Shown: piece by piece, positions 42,722 to 56,938 of the stretch
How the letters are laid out: the number at the start of each line of letters is the position of its first letter
Numbering within the stretch: position 1 is the first letter of the stretch
Origin: Cedecea neteri NBRC 105707 = ATCC 33855
GTDB lineage: Bacteria; Pseudomonadota; Gammaproteobacteria; Enterobacterales; Enterobacteriaceae
NCBI RefSeq assembly: GCF_001571265.1
Contig: NZ_BCTL01000024.1
Coordinates: 47,137 to 111,136, forward strand
Direction of reading: 5' to 3'
DNA length: 64,000 nt
Notes under the pieces: generated by a model
What the model was told of the DNA's origin: nothing
What the model saw: the letters and a program-made list of their open reading frames with translations, nothing else
Databases searched by the model: none
Program-made: the position numbers and the translations under genes

Positions 42722-43458
42722 TAATCCGGTATCCGATGGGTCAGGGTGTTGAGAATTTGCTGGTTCAGTTCATCAAAGGTGGCGCTGAAAAGGCGGTCGG
42801 AGAAACCCACAAAGATAAGGCTACCTGGCGACGGTTCTATATGGCGCTTATTCCAATACGCGACCGGCGCTTTTTCGATTTTGCCGTCCGGGTAAATCAC
42901 CCAGGCGTAGCTTCTTTCGGCCCCGCTCAACAAACTGGTGTCATCCAGATAGTCATCCACGCTGCGCCCTAGGGTAAAAGGTTTCACTCCCGGCGAGCTG
43001 ACTAATCCCACCAGGGTGATTGTTGTGGGCTGCGGCCCGGTCCACAGGCTGTACTCCCCCTGAAGCGGCACGTTCGCCTGCGGGCGCAGGCGCACCCAAT
43101 CGGGGTCCAGATTGACAAACTGCCGCCCGGTTACGTGCATGGCGCTGAGCTGCTGACGCAGCCCGTTGATGGCGGCGCCGTCATCTCCGTCTTCGTCTGC
43201 GGCCACCTCAGCCAGGCGGGCCAGAAGCTGCCGGTGCTTCTGCTCTTCTGCGGCGCTTGCCTGCCGGGTGCTAATCACCGCCGCAGGCCACCAGCTGCGG
43301 CTTAACGCAGGGTTAGTCACTAAATCCGCCAGCCGCTCAGCGTCTTTTATCACCTGCGGCTGCGTTTGCGGTTTTACATACACGGTCACGGTACTTTCTG
43401 CGTGGCTAAAGGCGCTGGCGAAAAGCAGCGCTATCAGCGTAAAGGGGATTTTTTTCAT
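42721..43458 (-). CDS. yjbG: YjbG, GfcC-like polysaccharide export protein
   Basis: 245 residues with a signal peptide (cleavage near SHA-EST, residue 20) and the GfcC/YjbG layout: [21 protein letters not shown] (beta-grasp type domains as in Wza) and a C-terminal helix [16 protein letters not shown]. Periplasmic. It overlaps yjbF (ATGA) and yjbH (TAATG), so the three are translated together. Confidence 0.9.
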   Translation of the reverse strand: MKKIPFTLIALLFASAFSHAESTVTVYVKPQTQPQVIKDAERLADLVTNPALSRSWWPAAVISTRQASAAEEQKHRQLLARLAEVAADEDGDDGAAINGLRQQLSAMHVTGRQFVNLDPDWVRLRPQANVPLQGEYSLWTGPQPTTITLVGLVSSPGVKPFTLGRSVDDYLDDTSLLSGAERSYAWVIYPDGKIEKAPVAYWNKRHIEPSPGSLIFVGFSDRLFSATFDELNQQILNTLTHRIPD

Positions 43459-44093
43459 TGTTTTGCCGCCTTCACAAGAAGCGTAGTGATGGGCCAGTAG
43501 CCAGGGCCAAGGTACTGTTTTGATTTGCGGATTTGCCCTTCATCATCCACCCAGTAGCGGTTCGTCCAGCTTTTTCCGAGCGCGGTCACTTCTTCTTCCA
43601 GAATTCGCACTTTGGTCACGCTACTGCCGAGCTTCACCGTGTCGGTACCGTCAAATTCAAAGGTCGACGTTGCTGGGGCGTAGCGAACCTGCTGGCGTTC
43701 AGTCCAGGCCATCTGCCGGGTCCAGCTCGCGCCATCCTTGATCTGTTTCACTTTCGCCAGCGGGTCGCTGGTCAGGTTGGTGACTTCCGTCAGGTTGTCG
43801 CGTAGCCCGGACGTTTTCACGATGCGACCGTTTTGCGTGACGATGACCGACCTGTCCTGCGTCACCCACTTCTGCTGGCCGTCTTCGTTATAAGCGAGTA
43901 CCACGAACAGCTGCGGGCCGTTGTTGATGCTCATGTATTGGCTCGCGTAGCGCATCTCGGCAATTTCATCATCGGTAAGCTGCACGCCGCCGCCTCCGGC
44001 AACACTGTGCCAAAGCGAGGTACCCAGCCCTCTGGTGGTCGCTGAGCACGCCTGGAGTAACAGACAGACAAAGAGTATTGCGAGTCGCTGCAC
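43455..44093 (-). CDS. yjbF: YjbF, GfcB-like lipoprotein
   Basis: 212 residues from a GTG at 44093, giving the same length as E. coli YjbF; the upstream ATG at 44120 lies in the hairpin that precedes the gene. Lipobox LLLQAC gives an outer-membrane lipoprotein; the body PQLFVVLAYNEDGQQKWVTQDR and YWVDDEGQIRKSKQYLGPGYWP matches the GfcB family. Second gene of yjbEFGH. Confidence 0.9.
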   Translation of the reverse strand: MQRLAILFVCLLLQACSATTRGLGTSLWHSVAGGGGVQLTDDEIAEMRYASQYMSINNGPQLFVVLAYNEDGQQKWVTQDRSVIVTQNGRIVKTSGLRDNLTEVTNLTSDPLAKVKQIKDGASWTRQMAWTERQQVRYAPATSTFEFDGTDTVKLGSSVTKVRILEEEVTALGKSWTNRYWVDDEGQIRKSKQYLGPGYWPITTLLVKAAKQ

Positions 44094-44110
44094 GGTGATT
44101 CCCCGGTTTA

Positions 44111-44140
44111 AAATAACCACACCGAAGTGTGGTTATGGTT
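44111..44140 (-). terminator. UUCG-loop hairpin between yjbE and yjbF (attenuator)
   Basis: On the minus strand ATAACCACAC-TTCG-GTGTGGTTAT (44136 to 44113): a 10-bp stem with a UUCG tetraloop closed by C-G, followed by TTTAAA. It is not a strong terminator, but it will reduce or stabilise transcripts at this gap. Confidence 0.65.
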
Positions 44141-44155
44141 AAAAACACCCAAACG

Positions 44156-44407
44156 TTAACGGGTGGTGGTGCTGGTCGTCGTGGTTGTGGTGGTCCCGGT
44201 GTTAGAACCGTCGCCGCCACCGGTTGCGGCTAATGCCACACCGACCGCAGAACCAACAGTGCTGGCGCTGGTTGCAGCAGAACTGCCTGCAGACACAGAC
44301 GTCGCCTGCGCGCCGGCCGCATCACCCACTGCTACAGGGTCAGCATTCGCCGCGCCGGCGGCTGCCAGCGTAAATATGGCTAAAGCGCCATAAAGGGTTT
44401 TTCTCAT
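44156..44407 (-). CDS. yjbE: YjbE exopolysaccharide operon protein
   Basis: 83 residues: signal peptide (cleavage after NADP region, ANA-DPV) and a tiny mature part rich in Ala, Gly, Ser and Thr ([36 protein letters not shown], ending in a Thr run). It matches E. coli YjbE; related to GfcA. Secreted, role unknown. First gene of yjbEFGH. Confidence 0.92.
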   Translation of the reverse strand: MRKTLYGALAIFTLAAAGAANADPVAVGDAAGAQATSVSAGSSAATSASTVGSAVGVALAATGGGDGSNTGTTTTTTTSTTTR

Positions 44408-44730
44408 TACAATTTCCCTTCATTGAATGAATGGAGATTTACCTGAAAAGGTTTCAGGCGCGATCGAGTATACACAACACAATGTGATGAATTGGTCTGT
44501 GGCAAATAAGAAGGGGATTTTAAGAAAAAGAGTAAAAATTAATGCGTTAATTATATTTAATGTAGGAATAAATCAATTAAAACAACACACTAAAAGAATA
44601 AAAGCACAAAATAAATTCAATATAATCTTAAATAAAAGACACAGGAAATACGTGGGGTATTTAATTTTCGGATTAACCTCAGGGTGGCAATATCAGAAAT
44701 TATGACAGCAAGGGGATAACTCTTATAAAA
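44408..44730. promoter_or_regulatory. AT-rich upstream region of yjbEFGH
   Basis: 323 bases, strongly AT-rich (especially 44510-44660), unlike the GC-rich surroundings. It must contain the yjbE promoter; E. coli yjbEFGH is controlled by the Rcs system, but I could not pick a convincing RcsB box. A 92-codon plus-strand frame here has no ribosome binding site and is dismissed. Confidence 0.5.
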
Positions 44731-44760
44731 AATATGCCAGCACAAGGCTGGCATATTTAC
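44731..44760 (-). terminator. pgi terminator
   Basis: AATATGCCAGC (44731-44741) pairs with GCTGGCATATT (44747-44757); the minus strand continues into TTTTAT. Confidence 0.85.
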
Positions 44761-44774
44761 ATCAAGCGGATTAA

Positions 44775-46639
<1,865 letters not shown>

Positions 46640-46862
46640 TATTAGGCGCTACCTGCGCTTGCGCAGGCCAGAAGAGGCGCGTTGCCCAGAAAATCGTATC
46701 CGAGAAACCAGTAACAAGGACGATACGTGAGGGGGAGCAACGCCGAGATGATGAAGCGGCTGGTCACGCTTATTGTCGGCTGCAGGGGCTGAATCCTCTG
46801 GGTTGTCACCAGGAAACGTTCGCAGTCGAGCGTTTCATATCCGGCTCATAAAGCCGGATAAA
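46640..46862 (+). ncRNA. Lysine riboswitch (L box) of lysC
   Basis: Conserved lysine-aptamer pieces in order: CTACCTGCGC...GCGCAGG (P1 outer stem), AGAAGAGGCGCGTTGCCC, GAGGGGGAGCAACGCCGAGATGA-type core, GGCTGGTCACG, TCGGCTGCAGGGGCTGAATC, and GGGTTGTCACC (46801-46810). The sequence follows the E. coli lysC leader closely. A hairpin TATCCGGCTC (46838 on) with GAGCCGGATA pairing after it, then a region ending in ACGAGG before ATG, forms the expression platform that hides the lysC ribosome binding site on lysine binding. Confidence 0.93.
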
Positions 46863-46988
46863 CAAGGTGGAGCACTTCTGGGTGATATCGTAGTTCTCCT
46901 GCTCTGCGCCCACCCGTTTACCGCTCTTCCCTTGTGCCAAGGCTGAATACTTTTTTGCCAGTTGAATGGCCCCTGACACGAGGTAGTT

Positions 46989-48338
46989 ATGTCTCAAACC
47001 GTAGTCGCCAAATTTGGCGGTACCAGCGTCGCCGATTTCGATGCGATGAACCGCAGCGCCGATGTGGTGCTGGCCGATAACCACGTCCGCGTGGTGGTAC
47101 TTTCCGCCTCCGCTGGCGTGACTAACCTGCTGGTTGCTCTGGCTGAAGGCCTCGAAGCGACCGAACGTTTCGTCAAGCTCGATGCCATCCGCAAAATCCA
47201 GTACAACATCGTTGAGCGCCTGGCGAGCCCGGAAGTGATCCGCGAAGAGATCGATCGCCTGCTGGAAAACATCACGACGCTTGCGGAAGCCGCCTCCCTT
47301 GCGACCTCAACCGCGCTAACCGACGAACTGGTCAGCCACGGTGAACTGATGTCCACCCTGCTGTTTGTAGAAATTCTGCGTGAACGTAGCGTTGAAGCGC
47401 AGTGGTTCGATATTCGTAAAGTCATGCGCACCAACGACCGCTTTGGCCGTGCCGAGCCGGATATCGCCGCGCTGGCGGAACTGGCAAGCCAGCAGATGCT
47501 GCCGCGCCTCGCGGAATCCCTGGTGATCACTCAAGGCTTTATCGGTAGCGAAGAGAAAGGCAGAACGACTACCCTTGGCCGCGGCGGCAGCGACTATACC
47601 GCTGCGCTGCTGGGCGAAGCGTTGAATGCCGCTCGCGTGGATATCTGGACCGACGTGCCGGGCATCTACACCACCGACCCGCGCATGGTGCCTGCGGCAA
47701 AACGTATCGACCGCATCGCCTTTGAAGAAGCCGCCGAAATGGCCACCTTCGGGGCGAAGGTGCTGCACCCGGCCACGCTGCTGCCCGCCGTGCGCTGTGA
47801 TATCCCGGTGTTTGTTGGCTCCAGCAAAGATCCTGCGGCTGGCGGCACTTTGGTGTGTAAAAAAACGGAAAATCCACCGCTCTTCCGCGCCCTTGCGGTG
47901 CGTCGTAAGCAAACGCTGCTGACGCTGCACAGCCTGCATATGCTGCATTCACGCGGTTTCCTCGCGGAAGTGTTCAGCATTCTGGCTCGCCACAATATTT
48001 CCGTGGATCTGATCACCACCTCCGAAGTGAGCGTGGCGTTGACCATGGACACCACCGGCTCTACCTCCACCGGCGACAGTCTGCTGACCACCGCGCTGCT
48101 CACCGAGCTTTCATCGCTGTGCCGCGTGGAAGTTGAAGAGAACCTGGCGCTGGTTGCCATCATCGGCAATAAGCTGTCCCAGGCCTGTGGCGTAGGCAAA
48201 GAAGTGTTCGGCGTGCTCGATCCGTTCAATATCCGCATGATTTGCTACGGCGCTTCCAGCTACAACCTGTGCTTCCTGGTGCCTGGCGACGATGCCGAGC
48301 AGGTGGTGCAGAAGCTGCACCACAACCTGTTTGAATAA
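46989..48338 (+). CDS. lysC: Lysine-sensitive aspartokinase III
   Basis: 449 residues, E. coli length. Phosphorylates aspartate, first step to lysine, threonine and methionine. Kinase motif KFGGTSVADF (8-17), GRGGSDYTAALLGEAL, and two C-terminal ACT domains (HNISVDLITTSEVSVALTMD, ALVAIIGNKLSQACGVGKEVF) that bind lysine. Control is double: riboswitch and feedback. Confidence 0.97.
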   Translation: MSQTVVAKFGGTSVADFDAMNRSADVVLADNHVRVVVLSASAGVTNLLVALAEGLEATERFVKLDAIRKIQYNIVERLASPEVIREEIDRLLENITTLAEAASLATSTALTDELVSHGELMSTLLFVEILRERSVEAQWFDIRKVMRTNDRFGRAEPDIAALAELASQQMLPRLAESLVITQGFIGSEEKGRTTTLGRGGSDYTAALLGEALNAARVDIWTDVPGIYTTDPRMVPAAKRIDRIAFEEAAEMATFGAKVLHPATLLPAVRCDIPVFVGSSKDPAAGGTLVCKKTENPPLFRALAVRRKQTLLTLHSLHMLHSRGFLAEVFSILARHNISVDLITTSEVSVALTMDTTGSTSTGDSLLTTALLTELSSLCRVEVEENLALVAIIGNKLSQACGVGKEVFGVLDPFNIRMICYGASSYNLCFLVPGDDAEQVVQKLHHNLFE

Positions 48339-48361
48339 CAGCCTGAACTATGCAATGAATA

Positions 48362-48393
48362 CAGAAAGCCGGGCTCGCACCCGGCTTTTTTAT
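48362..48393 (+). terminator. lysC terminator
   Basis: AAAGCCGGG (48363-48371) and CCCGGCTTT (48379-48387) with T-run. Confidence 0.88.
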
Positions 48394-48430
48394 AACCATA
48401 AAACAACACACACTTTGCAAGGACACCGCT

Positions 48431-49363
48431 ATGTTCGCCACTCTAACCCGGCTGTTCCCGCTCTGGGCGCTGCTGCTCTCCGTCGCTGCGTATTATACCC
48501 CCTCAACCTTTACTCCGATTGGCCCGTGGGTCAGCACGCTGCTGATGCTCATTATGTTTGGTATGGGCGTGCATCTTCGGATTGAAGACTTTAAACGCGT
48601 GCTGTCGCGCCCGGCTCCGGTGGCCGCAGGTATTTTTCTGCATTACCTGGTGATGCCGCTGGCGGCGTGGCTGCTGGCGATGCTATTCCATATGCCGCCC
48701 GACCTTTCAGCCGGGATGGTGCTGGTTGGCAGCGTAGCCAGCGGCACGGCGTCCAACGTCATGATTTATCTTGCGAAAGGCGACGTTGCGCTCTCCGTAA
48801 CGATCTCTTCGGTCTCCACGCTGGTCGGCGTTTTTGCCACACCGCTGCTGACCCGTCTGTATGTGGATGCCGACATAAAAGTCGATGTGATGGGCATGCT
48901 GGTCAGCATTCTGCAAATCGTCATTATCCCGATTGGCCTGGGCCTGATTGTGCATCACCTTTTCCCACGCCTGGTAAAGCGCGTGGAACCTTGGCTGCCC
49001 GCATTTTCCATGCTTTGTATTCTCGCCATCATTAGCGCGGTGGTTGCCGGTTCGGCGTCACATATCGCTTCCGTGGGACTGGTGGTGATTGTCGCGGTGA
49101 TTTTGCATAACACTATTGGCCTGCTCGGCGGCTACTGGGGCGGACGCCTGTTTGGGTTTGACGAGTCGACCTGCCGGACGCTGGCTATCGAAGTGGGGAT
49201 GCAGAACTCAGGTCTTGCGGCCACGCTGGGAAAAATCTACTTCTCCCCGCTCGCTGCACTGCCTGGCGCATTGTTCTCCGTCTGGCACAATCTTTCCGGT
49301 TCCCTGCTCGCCGGCTATTGGTCTGGCAAGGCGATAACCTCGAAGCCTGATGACAAAAAATAA
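48431..49363 (+). CDS. panS: BASS family transporter, PanS-like (pantothenate/keto-pantoate)
   Basis: 310 residues with nine to ten hydrophobic helices and the bile acid:sodium symporter family motifs [21 protein letters not shown] and [22 protein letters not shown], which form the crossover region of the substrate site. The close relatives in Salmonella and Klebsiella are named PanS and carry coenzyme A precursors; substrate here is inferred. Not at this site in E. coli. AAGGACACCGCT precedes the ATG. Flanked by terminators, so it is a single-gene unit. Confidence 0.75.
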   Translation: MFATLTRLFPLWALLLSVAAYYTPSTFTPIGPWVSTLLMLIMFGMGVHLRIEDFKRVLSRPAPVAAGIFLHYLVMPLAAWLLAMLFHMPPDLSAGMVLVGSVASGTASNVMIYLAKGDVALSVTISSVSTLVGVFATPLLTRLYVDADIKVDVMGMLVSILQIVIIPIGLGLIVHHLFPRLVKRVEPWLPAFSMLCILAIISAVVAGSASHIASVGLVVIVAVILHNTIGLLGGYWGGRLFGFDESTCRTLAIEVGMQNSGLAATLGKIYFSPLAALPGALFSVWHNLSGSLLAGYWSGKAITSKPDDKK

Positions 49364-49367
49364 TCGC

Positions 49368-49396
49368 TAAAAGCCTGCTGATGCAGGCTTTTTTGT
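49368..49396 (+). terminator. panS terminator
   Basis: AAGCCTGC (49372-49379), loop TGAT, GCAGGCTT (49384-49391) and T-run. Confidence 0.88.
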
Positions 49397-49454
49397 CTCG
49401 TCGCCGCGGAGGGTTTGTTTTACACTGAACGTCCTTTCCTGGGAGATTGCAACG

Positions 49455-49727
49455 ATGGCTACAGCCAGACTGACACAGCAAGACATGACGGAAAGCGAAC
49501 AGCGTGAGTTAAAAACGCTGCTGGATCGCGCCCGCATTGCCCACGGTCGTACGTTGACCAACTCAGAGACTAATCAGGTAAAAAAAGAGTACATAGACAA
49601 GCTGATGGCGGAACGTGCGCTGGCGGCTAAGAAAGCTCGCCAGCTGAAGAAACAGAATGCATTAAAGCCGGATACGACAACCACCTATTCATGGTCGGCC
49701 AATAACCACACGCGAGGAAAACGCTAG
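49455..49727 (+). CDS. yjbD: YjbD (DUF3811) family protein
   Basis: 90 residues, E. coli YjbD length, with the core QRELKTLLDRARIAHGRTLTNSETNQVKKEYIDKLM and basic coiled C-terminus ending in SWSANNHTRGKR. Cytoplasmic, function unknown. The stop is one base from the rluF stop (convergent). Confidence 0.9.
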   Translation: MATARLTQQDMTESEQRELKTLLDRARIAHGRTLTNSETNQVKKEYIDKLMAERALAAKKARQLKKQNALKPDTTTTYSWSANNHTRGKR

Positions 49728-49728
49728 T

Positions 49729-50607
49729 TTAACGGCCTTTCTTCTTCCGGCCTGGGGAAGCAAAGCGTTTACGCGAGGCAAGCTCAGCGGGCGTTTTTGC
49801 TGAGCTTTTCGGGCCGCTTACCAACGGTTTTTTCGCCGCCGGGCTGGCCGTTTTTGGCTTCTCTTTTTTAGCCGGTTTCGCCTCTGAAGACGAATCCTCA
49901 ATCAGCTTAAACAGCTCAATCAGTTCATCATCCGTCAGGTCACGCCATTCCCCCAGCGGAATACCGGTGAGATTGACGTTCATGATGCGCGTACGCTCCA
50001 GCTTCGTCACTTCATAGCCAAAGTGTTCACACATGCGGCGGATCTGGCGGTTCAGCCCCTGAACCAGGGTGATGCGAAACGCAAACGGGGCTTCTTTTTT
50101 GACTTTGCATTTTTTGGTGACGGTGCCGAGAATCGGCACGCCCGCGCCCATACCGCGAATAAACTCATCAGTGACCGGTTTGTTCACCGTGACCACATAC
50201 TCTTTCTCGTGGTCGTTCCCGGCGCGCAGAATTTTGTTCACCAGGTCACCGTGGTTGGTGAGGAAAATCAGCCCCTGGGAGTCTTTGTCCAGGCGGCCGA
50301 TTGGGAACACGCGCTTGCTGTGGTTCACGTAGTCGACGATGTTGTCTCTTTCGCCGTCTTCCGTGGTGCTCACAATCCCCACCGGCTTATTCAGCGCAAT
50401 CAGCACCAGGTCTTCTTCATTGCGGGGTTCGATGAGCTGACCATTCACCTTCACGCTATCGCCGGCAAAAACCTGATCGCCAATTTTGGCGCGCTTGCCG
50501 TTAATAAAAACGTTGCCCTGTTCGATGTAGCGATCGGCATCACGGCGTGAGCAGATCCCGCTCTCGCTGATGTATTTGTTAAGACGAATAGATGAATTAG
50601 TCAGCAT
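49729..50607 (-). CDS. rluF: 23S rRNA pseudouridine(2604) synthase
   Basis: 292 residues. N-terminal S4-like RNA-binding domain ([31 protein letters not shown]), then the RsuA-family synthase domain with catalytic Asp107 in [15 protein letters not shown] and the lysine-rich disordered tail (about 240-292). E. coli RluF modifies U2604 and, less, U2605, also tRNA-Tyr U35. Convergent with yjbD. Confidence 0.95.
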   Translation of the reverse strand: MLTNSSIRLNKYISESGICSRRDADRYIEQGNVFINGKRAKIGDQVFAGDSVKVNGQLIEPRNEEDLVLIALNKPVGIVSTTEDGERDNIVDYVNHSKRVFPIGRLDKDSQGLIFLTNHGDLVNKILRAGNDHEKEYVVTVNKPVTDEFIRGMGAGVPILGTVTKKCKVKKEAPFAFRITLVQGLNRQIRRMCEHFGYEVTKLERTRIMNVNLTGIPLGEWRDLTDDELIELFKLIEDSSSEAKPAKKEKPKTASPAAKKPLVSGPKSSAKTPAELASRKRFASPGRKKKGR

Positions 50608-50672
50608 GGCTCCTCCGAAAACCCAGGACTATACCTTACCCGCAGGGCGTTGCGAACCGTAAAATGGGCCTG

Positions 50673-50987
50673 TTAGTAACCCTGAATCATAAAATCAACG
50701 GCGCCACACAGCTCATCTCTGTAATGCGTCAAATCAGCGACCGAAGCACCGAGTTCTTTAAGCGGAATACCTGCCATCATGTGAGTCATCGCCACGCAAG
50801 GCCGCCCCTCAATAGTCACGATGGGGCAGATTTTTTCTGGAGGCATGGCCCCCAGTAATTCGCGCTCAATAACGGGAATGACCAGGGCATGCTTTAAGGC
50901 ATCAGCAATGGGATGCTGCATATTGATGAGATAAGGATACGTTTTCTTCCCTGCGCCAGTATTCTCGTAGGCGTGAAACTGTTCCAT
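50673..50987 (-). CDS. ccdB: CcdB family gyrase-inhibiting toxin
   Basis: 104 residues with the CcdB plan: FHAYENTGAGKKTYPYLINMQHPIA, VIPVIERELLG, PIVTIEGRPCVAMTHMMAGIPLKELG, and C-terminal helix AVDFMIQGY. CcdB toxins trap DNA gyrase on DNA. The C-terminal Trp-Gly-Ile of F-plasmid CcdB is here Gln-Gly-Tyr, so the Trp that stacks on GyrA is missing. The start overlaps the antitoxin stop (TGATG). Confidence 0.85.
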   Translation of the reverse strand: MEQFHAYENTGAGKKTYPYLINMQHPIADALKHALVIPVIERELLGAMPPEKICPIVTIEGRPCVAMTHMMAGIPLKELGASVADLTHYRDELCGAVDFMIQGY

Positions 50988-51226
50988 CAGAAGGTCCTCT
51001 GAAAATCACTGAACGAGCCGTGCTCCTCAACAAACTCATTAAGCACGGCGATCTTTTCCTGATTGTCCCTGAGCCACTCAACCCGAGCGTTTTCGCGAAA
51101 TTTCTCGATTAATGCCTCAGTCAGTACCGCCGAGATGTTTAACTTCAGCTTACGGGCCTCATCCAGAATCTCCGGCGCGAGCGTGACATTCACCGATTTT
51201 TTGGCGGCTGCACTTTCAACACGCAT
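50987..51226 (-). CDS. ccdA: CcdA family antitoxin
   Basis: 79 residues from the ATG at 51226, chosen by GGGGG five bases upstream. N-terminal ribbon-helix-helix (SVNVTLAPEILDEARKLKLNISAVLTEALIEKFRENARVEWLRDNQ) followed by the C-terminal toxin-binding tail ...EKIAVLNEFVEEHGSFSDFQRTF. Co-translated with ccdB, forms a repressing complex on the palindrome upstream. Confidence 0.85.
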   Translation of the reverse strand: MRVESAAAKKSVNVTLAPEILDEARKLKLNISAVLTEALIEKFRENARVEWLRDNQEKIAVLNEFVEEHGSFSDFQRTF

Positions 51227-51238
51227 ATTAACCCCCAT

Positions 51239-51258
51239 AACAATGCGCATACATTGTT
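51239..51258 (-). promoter_or_regulatory. Operator palindrome of ccdAB
   Basis: AACAATG (51239-51245), CGCATA, CATTGTT (51252-51258), a perfect 7-bp inverted repeat just downstream of a -10-like TATAAT (51264-51269 region, minus strand). The position suits autorepression by the CcdAB complex. Confidence 0.6.
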
Positions 51259-51286
51259 CAATTATAGAGCGATGCCGGGTTAACGA

Positions 51287-52918
51287 TCAATACTCATCCC
51301 GTTCGTCGTCATCGTCCGGCTGGTCCAGCACGCTGTAGGCGACGGAACAGAACAACGAGTTGAGGCGCTTCATGTCCCCCAGCAGCCCAAGGTGCAGCGA
51401 ACTGGTTTCGATGCTCTGCACGTTTTGCTGGTGCAGACGGTCCACGTGAGCGTGGGAGTAACGGCGGTTCATGATGCGGAAACGGTGTTTGTTGCGGCGC
51501 AGGCGGCGGGCGCTGCCCAGATCGCTTGAGAAAAATACCGACAGGCTGAGCTGCAGGTTGCTGATCAGCTGCTGAAGCAGGTTATCCAGCTCGGTCAGGC
51601 CGTCCGGCGAGAAGGCCCGGCGCGCGGCGAGAGACTTATCCGCCACTTCGCTGCCCATACGCTCGATGATGTCTGCCGCCTGCTCCAGGTTTAGCGACAT
51701 TTCAATAATTTCCGCCCAGCGGCGAGATTCCATTTCCACCAGATCTTCTTTTGGCATCTGCGCCAGATAAAGCTTGATGGCGGTATACAGCACGTCCACA
51801 TCGTCGGCCAGCTTGCGCAGCTCTTTTTCCTGACGCGGTTCGCCGTGCATCACCTTGCTCCAGGTTTCCAGCATCTGTTCCAGCACGTCCCCCATTCTCA
51901 GGGTTTCACGCGCGGCGTTGGACAACCCCAGCGCGGGCGTATCCAGTGCCGTCGGGTCGAGATGCTTCGGCTTCATGCGGGCGTCGACTTCAGGCGCTTC
52001 GCTGATAACCCGGCGGCAGAAACGCGCCATCGGTTCGGCAAAAGGCACCATCACCAGGCAGCGAATCAGGTTGTAGAAGACGTGGAAGTAGATAACCAGT
52101 TCAGACTCAGGGAGCGGCAGGTGGTGCATCAGCCGGGCCAAGACATGCACAAACGGCAGCACCAGCAGGCTACCCACCAGCTTAAACAGCAAGCTGCCCA
52201 GCGCCACCCGGCGGGCCGCAGCATTGGCAGCGCTGTTGTTGATCATCGCCAGCAGGCCGGAGCCCAGGTTGGCCCCGATGACCAGGCACAGCGCCACATC
52301 AAAGGAGATCACGCCGGTAGACGTCAGCGTGGCCGTCAGTAAAACGGCAGCCAGGCTGGAGTAGCTGATGATGGCGAACATCGCGCCAATCAGCGCGTCG
52401 AGCATGATATCGCCGGTCAGAGAAGCGAAGATGACCTGAACACCGTTCGCCTGGGTAATCGGCGTCACGGCCCCAACAATCAGCTCCAGCGCCAGCAGAA
52501 TAAGGCCCAGACCAATCCCTACGCGGCCAAGCTGCCCGGCGCGCGTTTGCTTGCGACTGAGGAAGAAGATAACGCCGATGAAAATCAGCAGCGGCGAAAG
52601 CCACGAAAGATCGAAGGTCAGGATACGCGCCATTAGCGCTGTACCGACATCAGCCCCGAGCACGATCACCAGCGCAGGGGCCAGCGCCACCAGGTCCTGG
52701 GCAACAAACGAGGTCACCAGCATGGTGGTGGCATTACTGCTTTGCACCAGCGCGGTAACGCCTATACCGGCGCAGAAGGCGAGCGGTTTCTTTTCTACGC
52801 TGTGGCTAAGTACACTGCGCAGGTTGGCACCGTAAACACGCATGATACCGGTACGCACAATGTGCGTGCCCCAAACCAGCAGCGAAACGGCGGACAGCAG
52901 GTGTAACAAGGTCAGCAC
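51287..52918 (-). CDS. yjbB: Na/Pi cotransporter family protein YjbB
   Basis: 543 residues, E. coli length, starting at GTG 52918 with AAGGAGA about eleven bases upstream. N-terminal half holds two inverted NptA repeats with QSSNATTMLVTSFVAQ and SYSSLAAVLLTATL (Ser/Thr-rich substrate motifs); C-terminal half is a cytoplasmic PhoU-like helical domain (about 320-530). E. coli YjbB exports phosphate. Its neighbour pepE in E. coli is replaced by ccdAB here. Confidence 0.93.
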   Translation of the reverse strand: MLTLLHLLSAVSLLVWGTHIVRTGIMRVYGANLRSVLSHSVEKKPLAFCAGIGVTALVQSSNATTMLVTSFVAQDLVALAPALVIVLGADVGTALMARILTFDLSWLSPLLIFIGVIFFLSRKQTRAGQLGRVGIGLGLILLALELIVGAVTPITQANGVQVIFASLTGDIMLDALIGAMFAIISYSSLAAVLLTATLTSTGVISFDVALCLVIGANLGSGLLAMINNSAANAAARRVALGSLLFKLVGSLLVLPFVHVLARLMHHLPLPESELVIYFHVFYNLIRCLVMVPFAEPMARFCRRVISEAPEVDARMKPKHLDPTALDTPALGLSNAARETLRMGDVLEQMLETWSKVMHGEPRQEKELRKLADDVDVLYTAIKLYLAQMPKEDLVEMESRRWAEIIEMSLNLEQAADIIERMGSEVADKSLAARRAFSPDGLTELDNLLQQLISNLQLSLSVFFSSDLGSARRLRRNKHRFRIMNRRYSHAHVDRLHQQNVQSIETSSLHLGLLGDMKRLNSLFCSVAYSVLDQPDDDDERDEY

Positions 52919-53008
52919 GGATTTTTGTTCTCCTTATCGTTTTTAGGGTTCCTGAGGCAAAAATAGCCACCCTCCTTCAGTATAAGGGGTTAACTTCAAT
53001 AAAGAGAC

Positions 53009-53036
53009 AAGGCGCCCATAGAGCGCCCTGTAAGTT
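53009..53036 (-). terminator. Possible metH terminator
   Basis: AGGCGC (53010-53015) and GCGCCCT (53024-53030) form a short stem; the minus strand reads TTGTCTC after it. Weak. Confidence 0.4.
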
Positions 53037-53062
53037 GTAAGGAAAGATAACAGGTTTGTGAG

Positions 53063-56746
<3,684 letters not shown>

Positions 56747-56938
56747 GCTCACTCCCACCTGTTTTCCCTGCCTGACGGATATGCCATCCCATACTTGCAC
56801 AATCTATAGGGTCGTAAAAGCCGCACGTCGGGAACATGAGAGATGTTCAGCATCACTCCTCCGATCAGTCCGGGTAGTGGTTGCAAATTCGCCAAATAAA
56901 ACGAAAATGATTTCCACGATACGAAAAAGGAGTTCGGT
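56747..56938. promoter_or_regulatory. Divergent metH/iclR control region with MetR-like and IclR sites
   Basis: Palindrome GAACAT-GAGAG-ATGTTC (56832-56848) contains TGAG-AGATG-TTCA (56837-56849), one mismatch from the MetR pattern TGAA-N5-TTCA, 90 bases from metH. CGAAAATGATTTCCA (56902-56916) fits the half-palindromic IclR operator, just before the iclR start, so iclR is autorepressed as in E. coli. Confidence 0.7.

Noticed and set aside
44427..44705. 92-codon plus-strand frame in the yjbE upstream region
   Set aside because: Lysine/asparagine/isoleucine-rich translation of AT-rich DNA, no ribosome binding site, and overlaps the expected promoter of yjbE.
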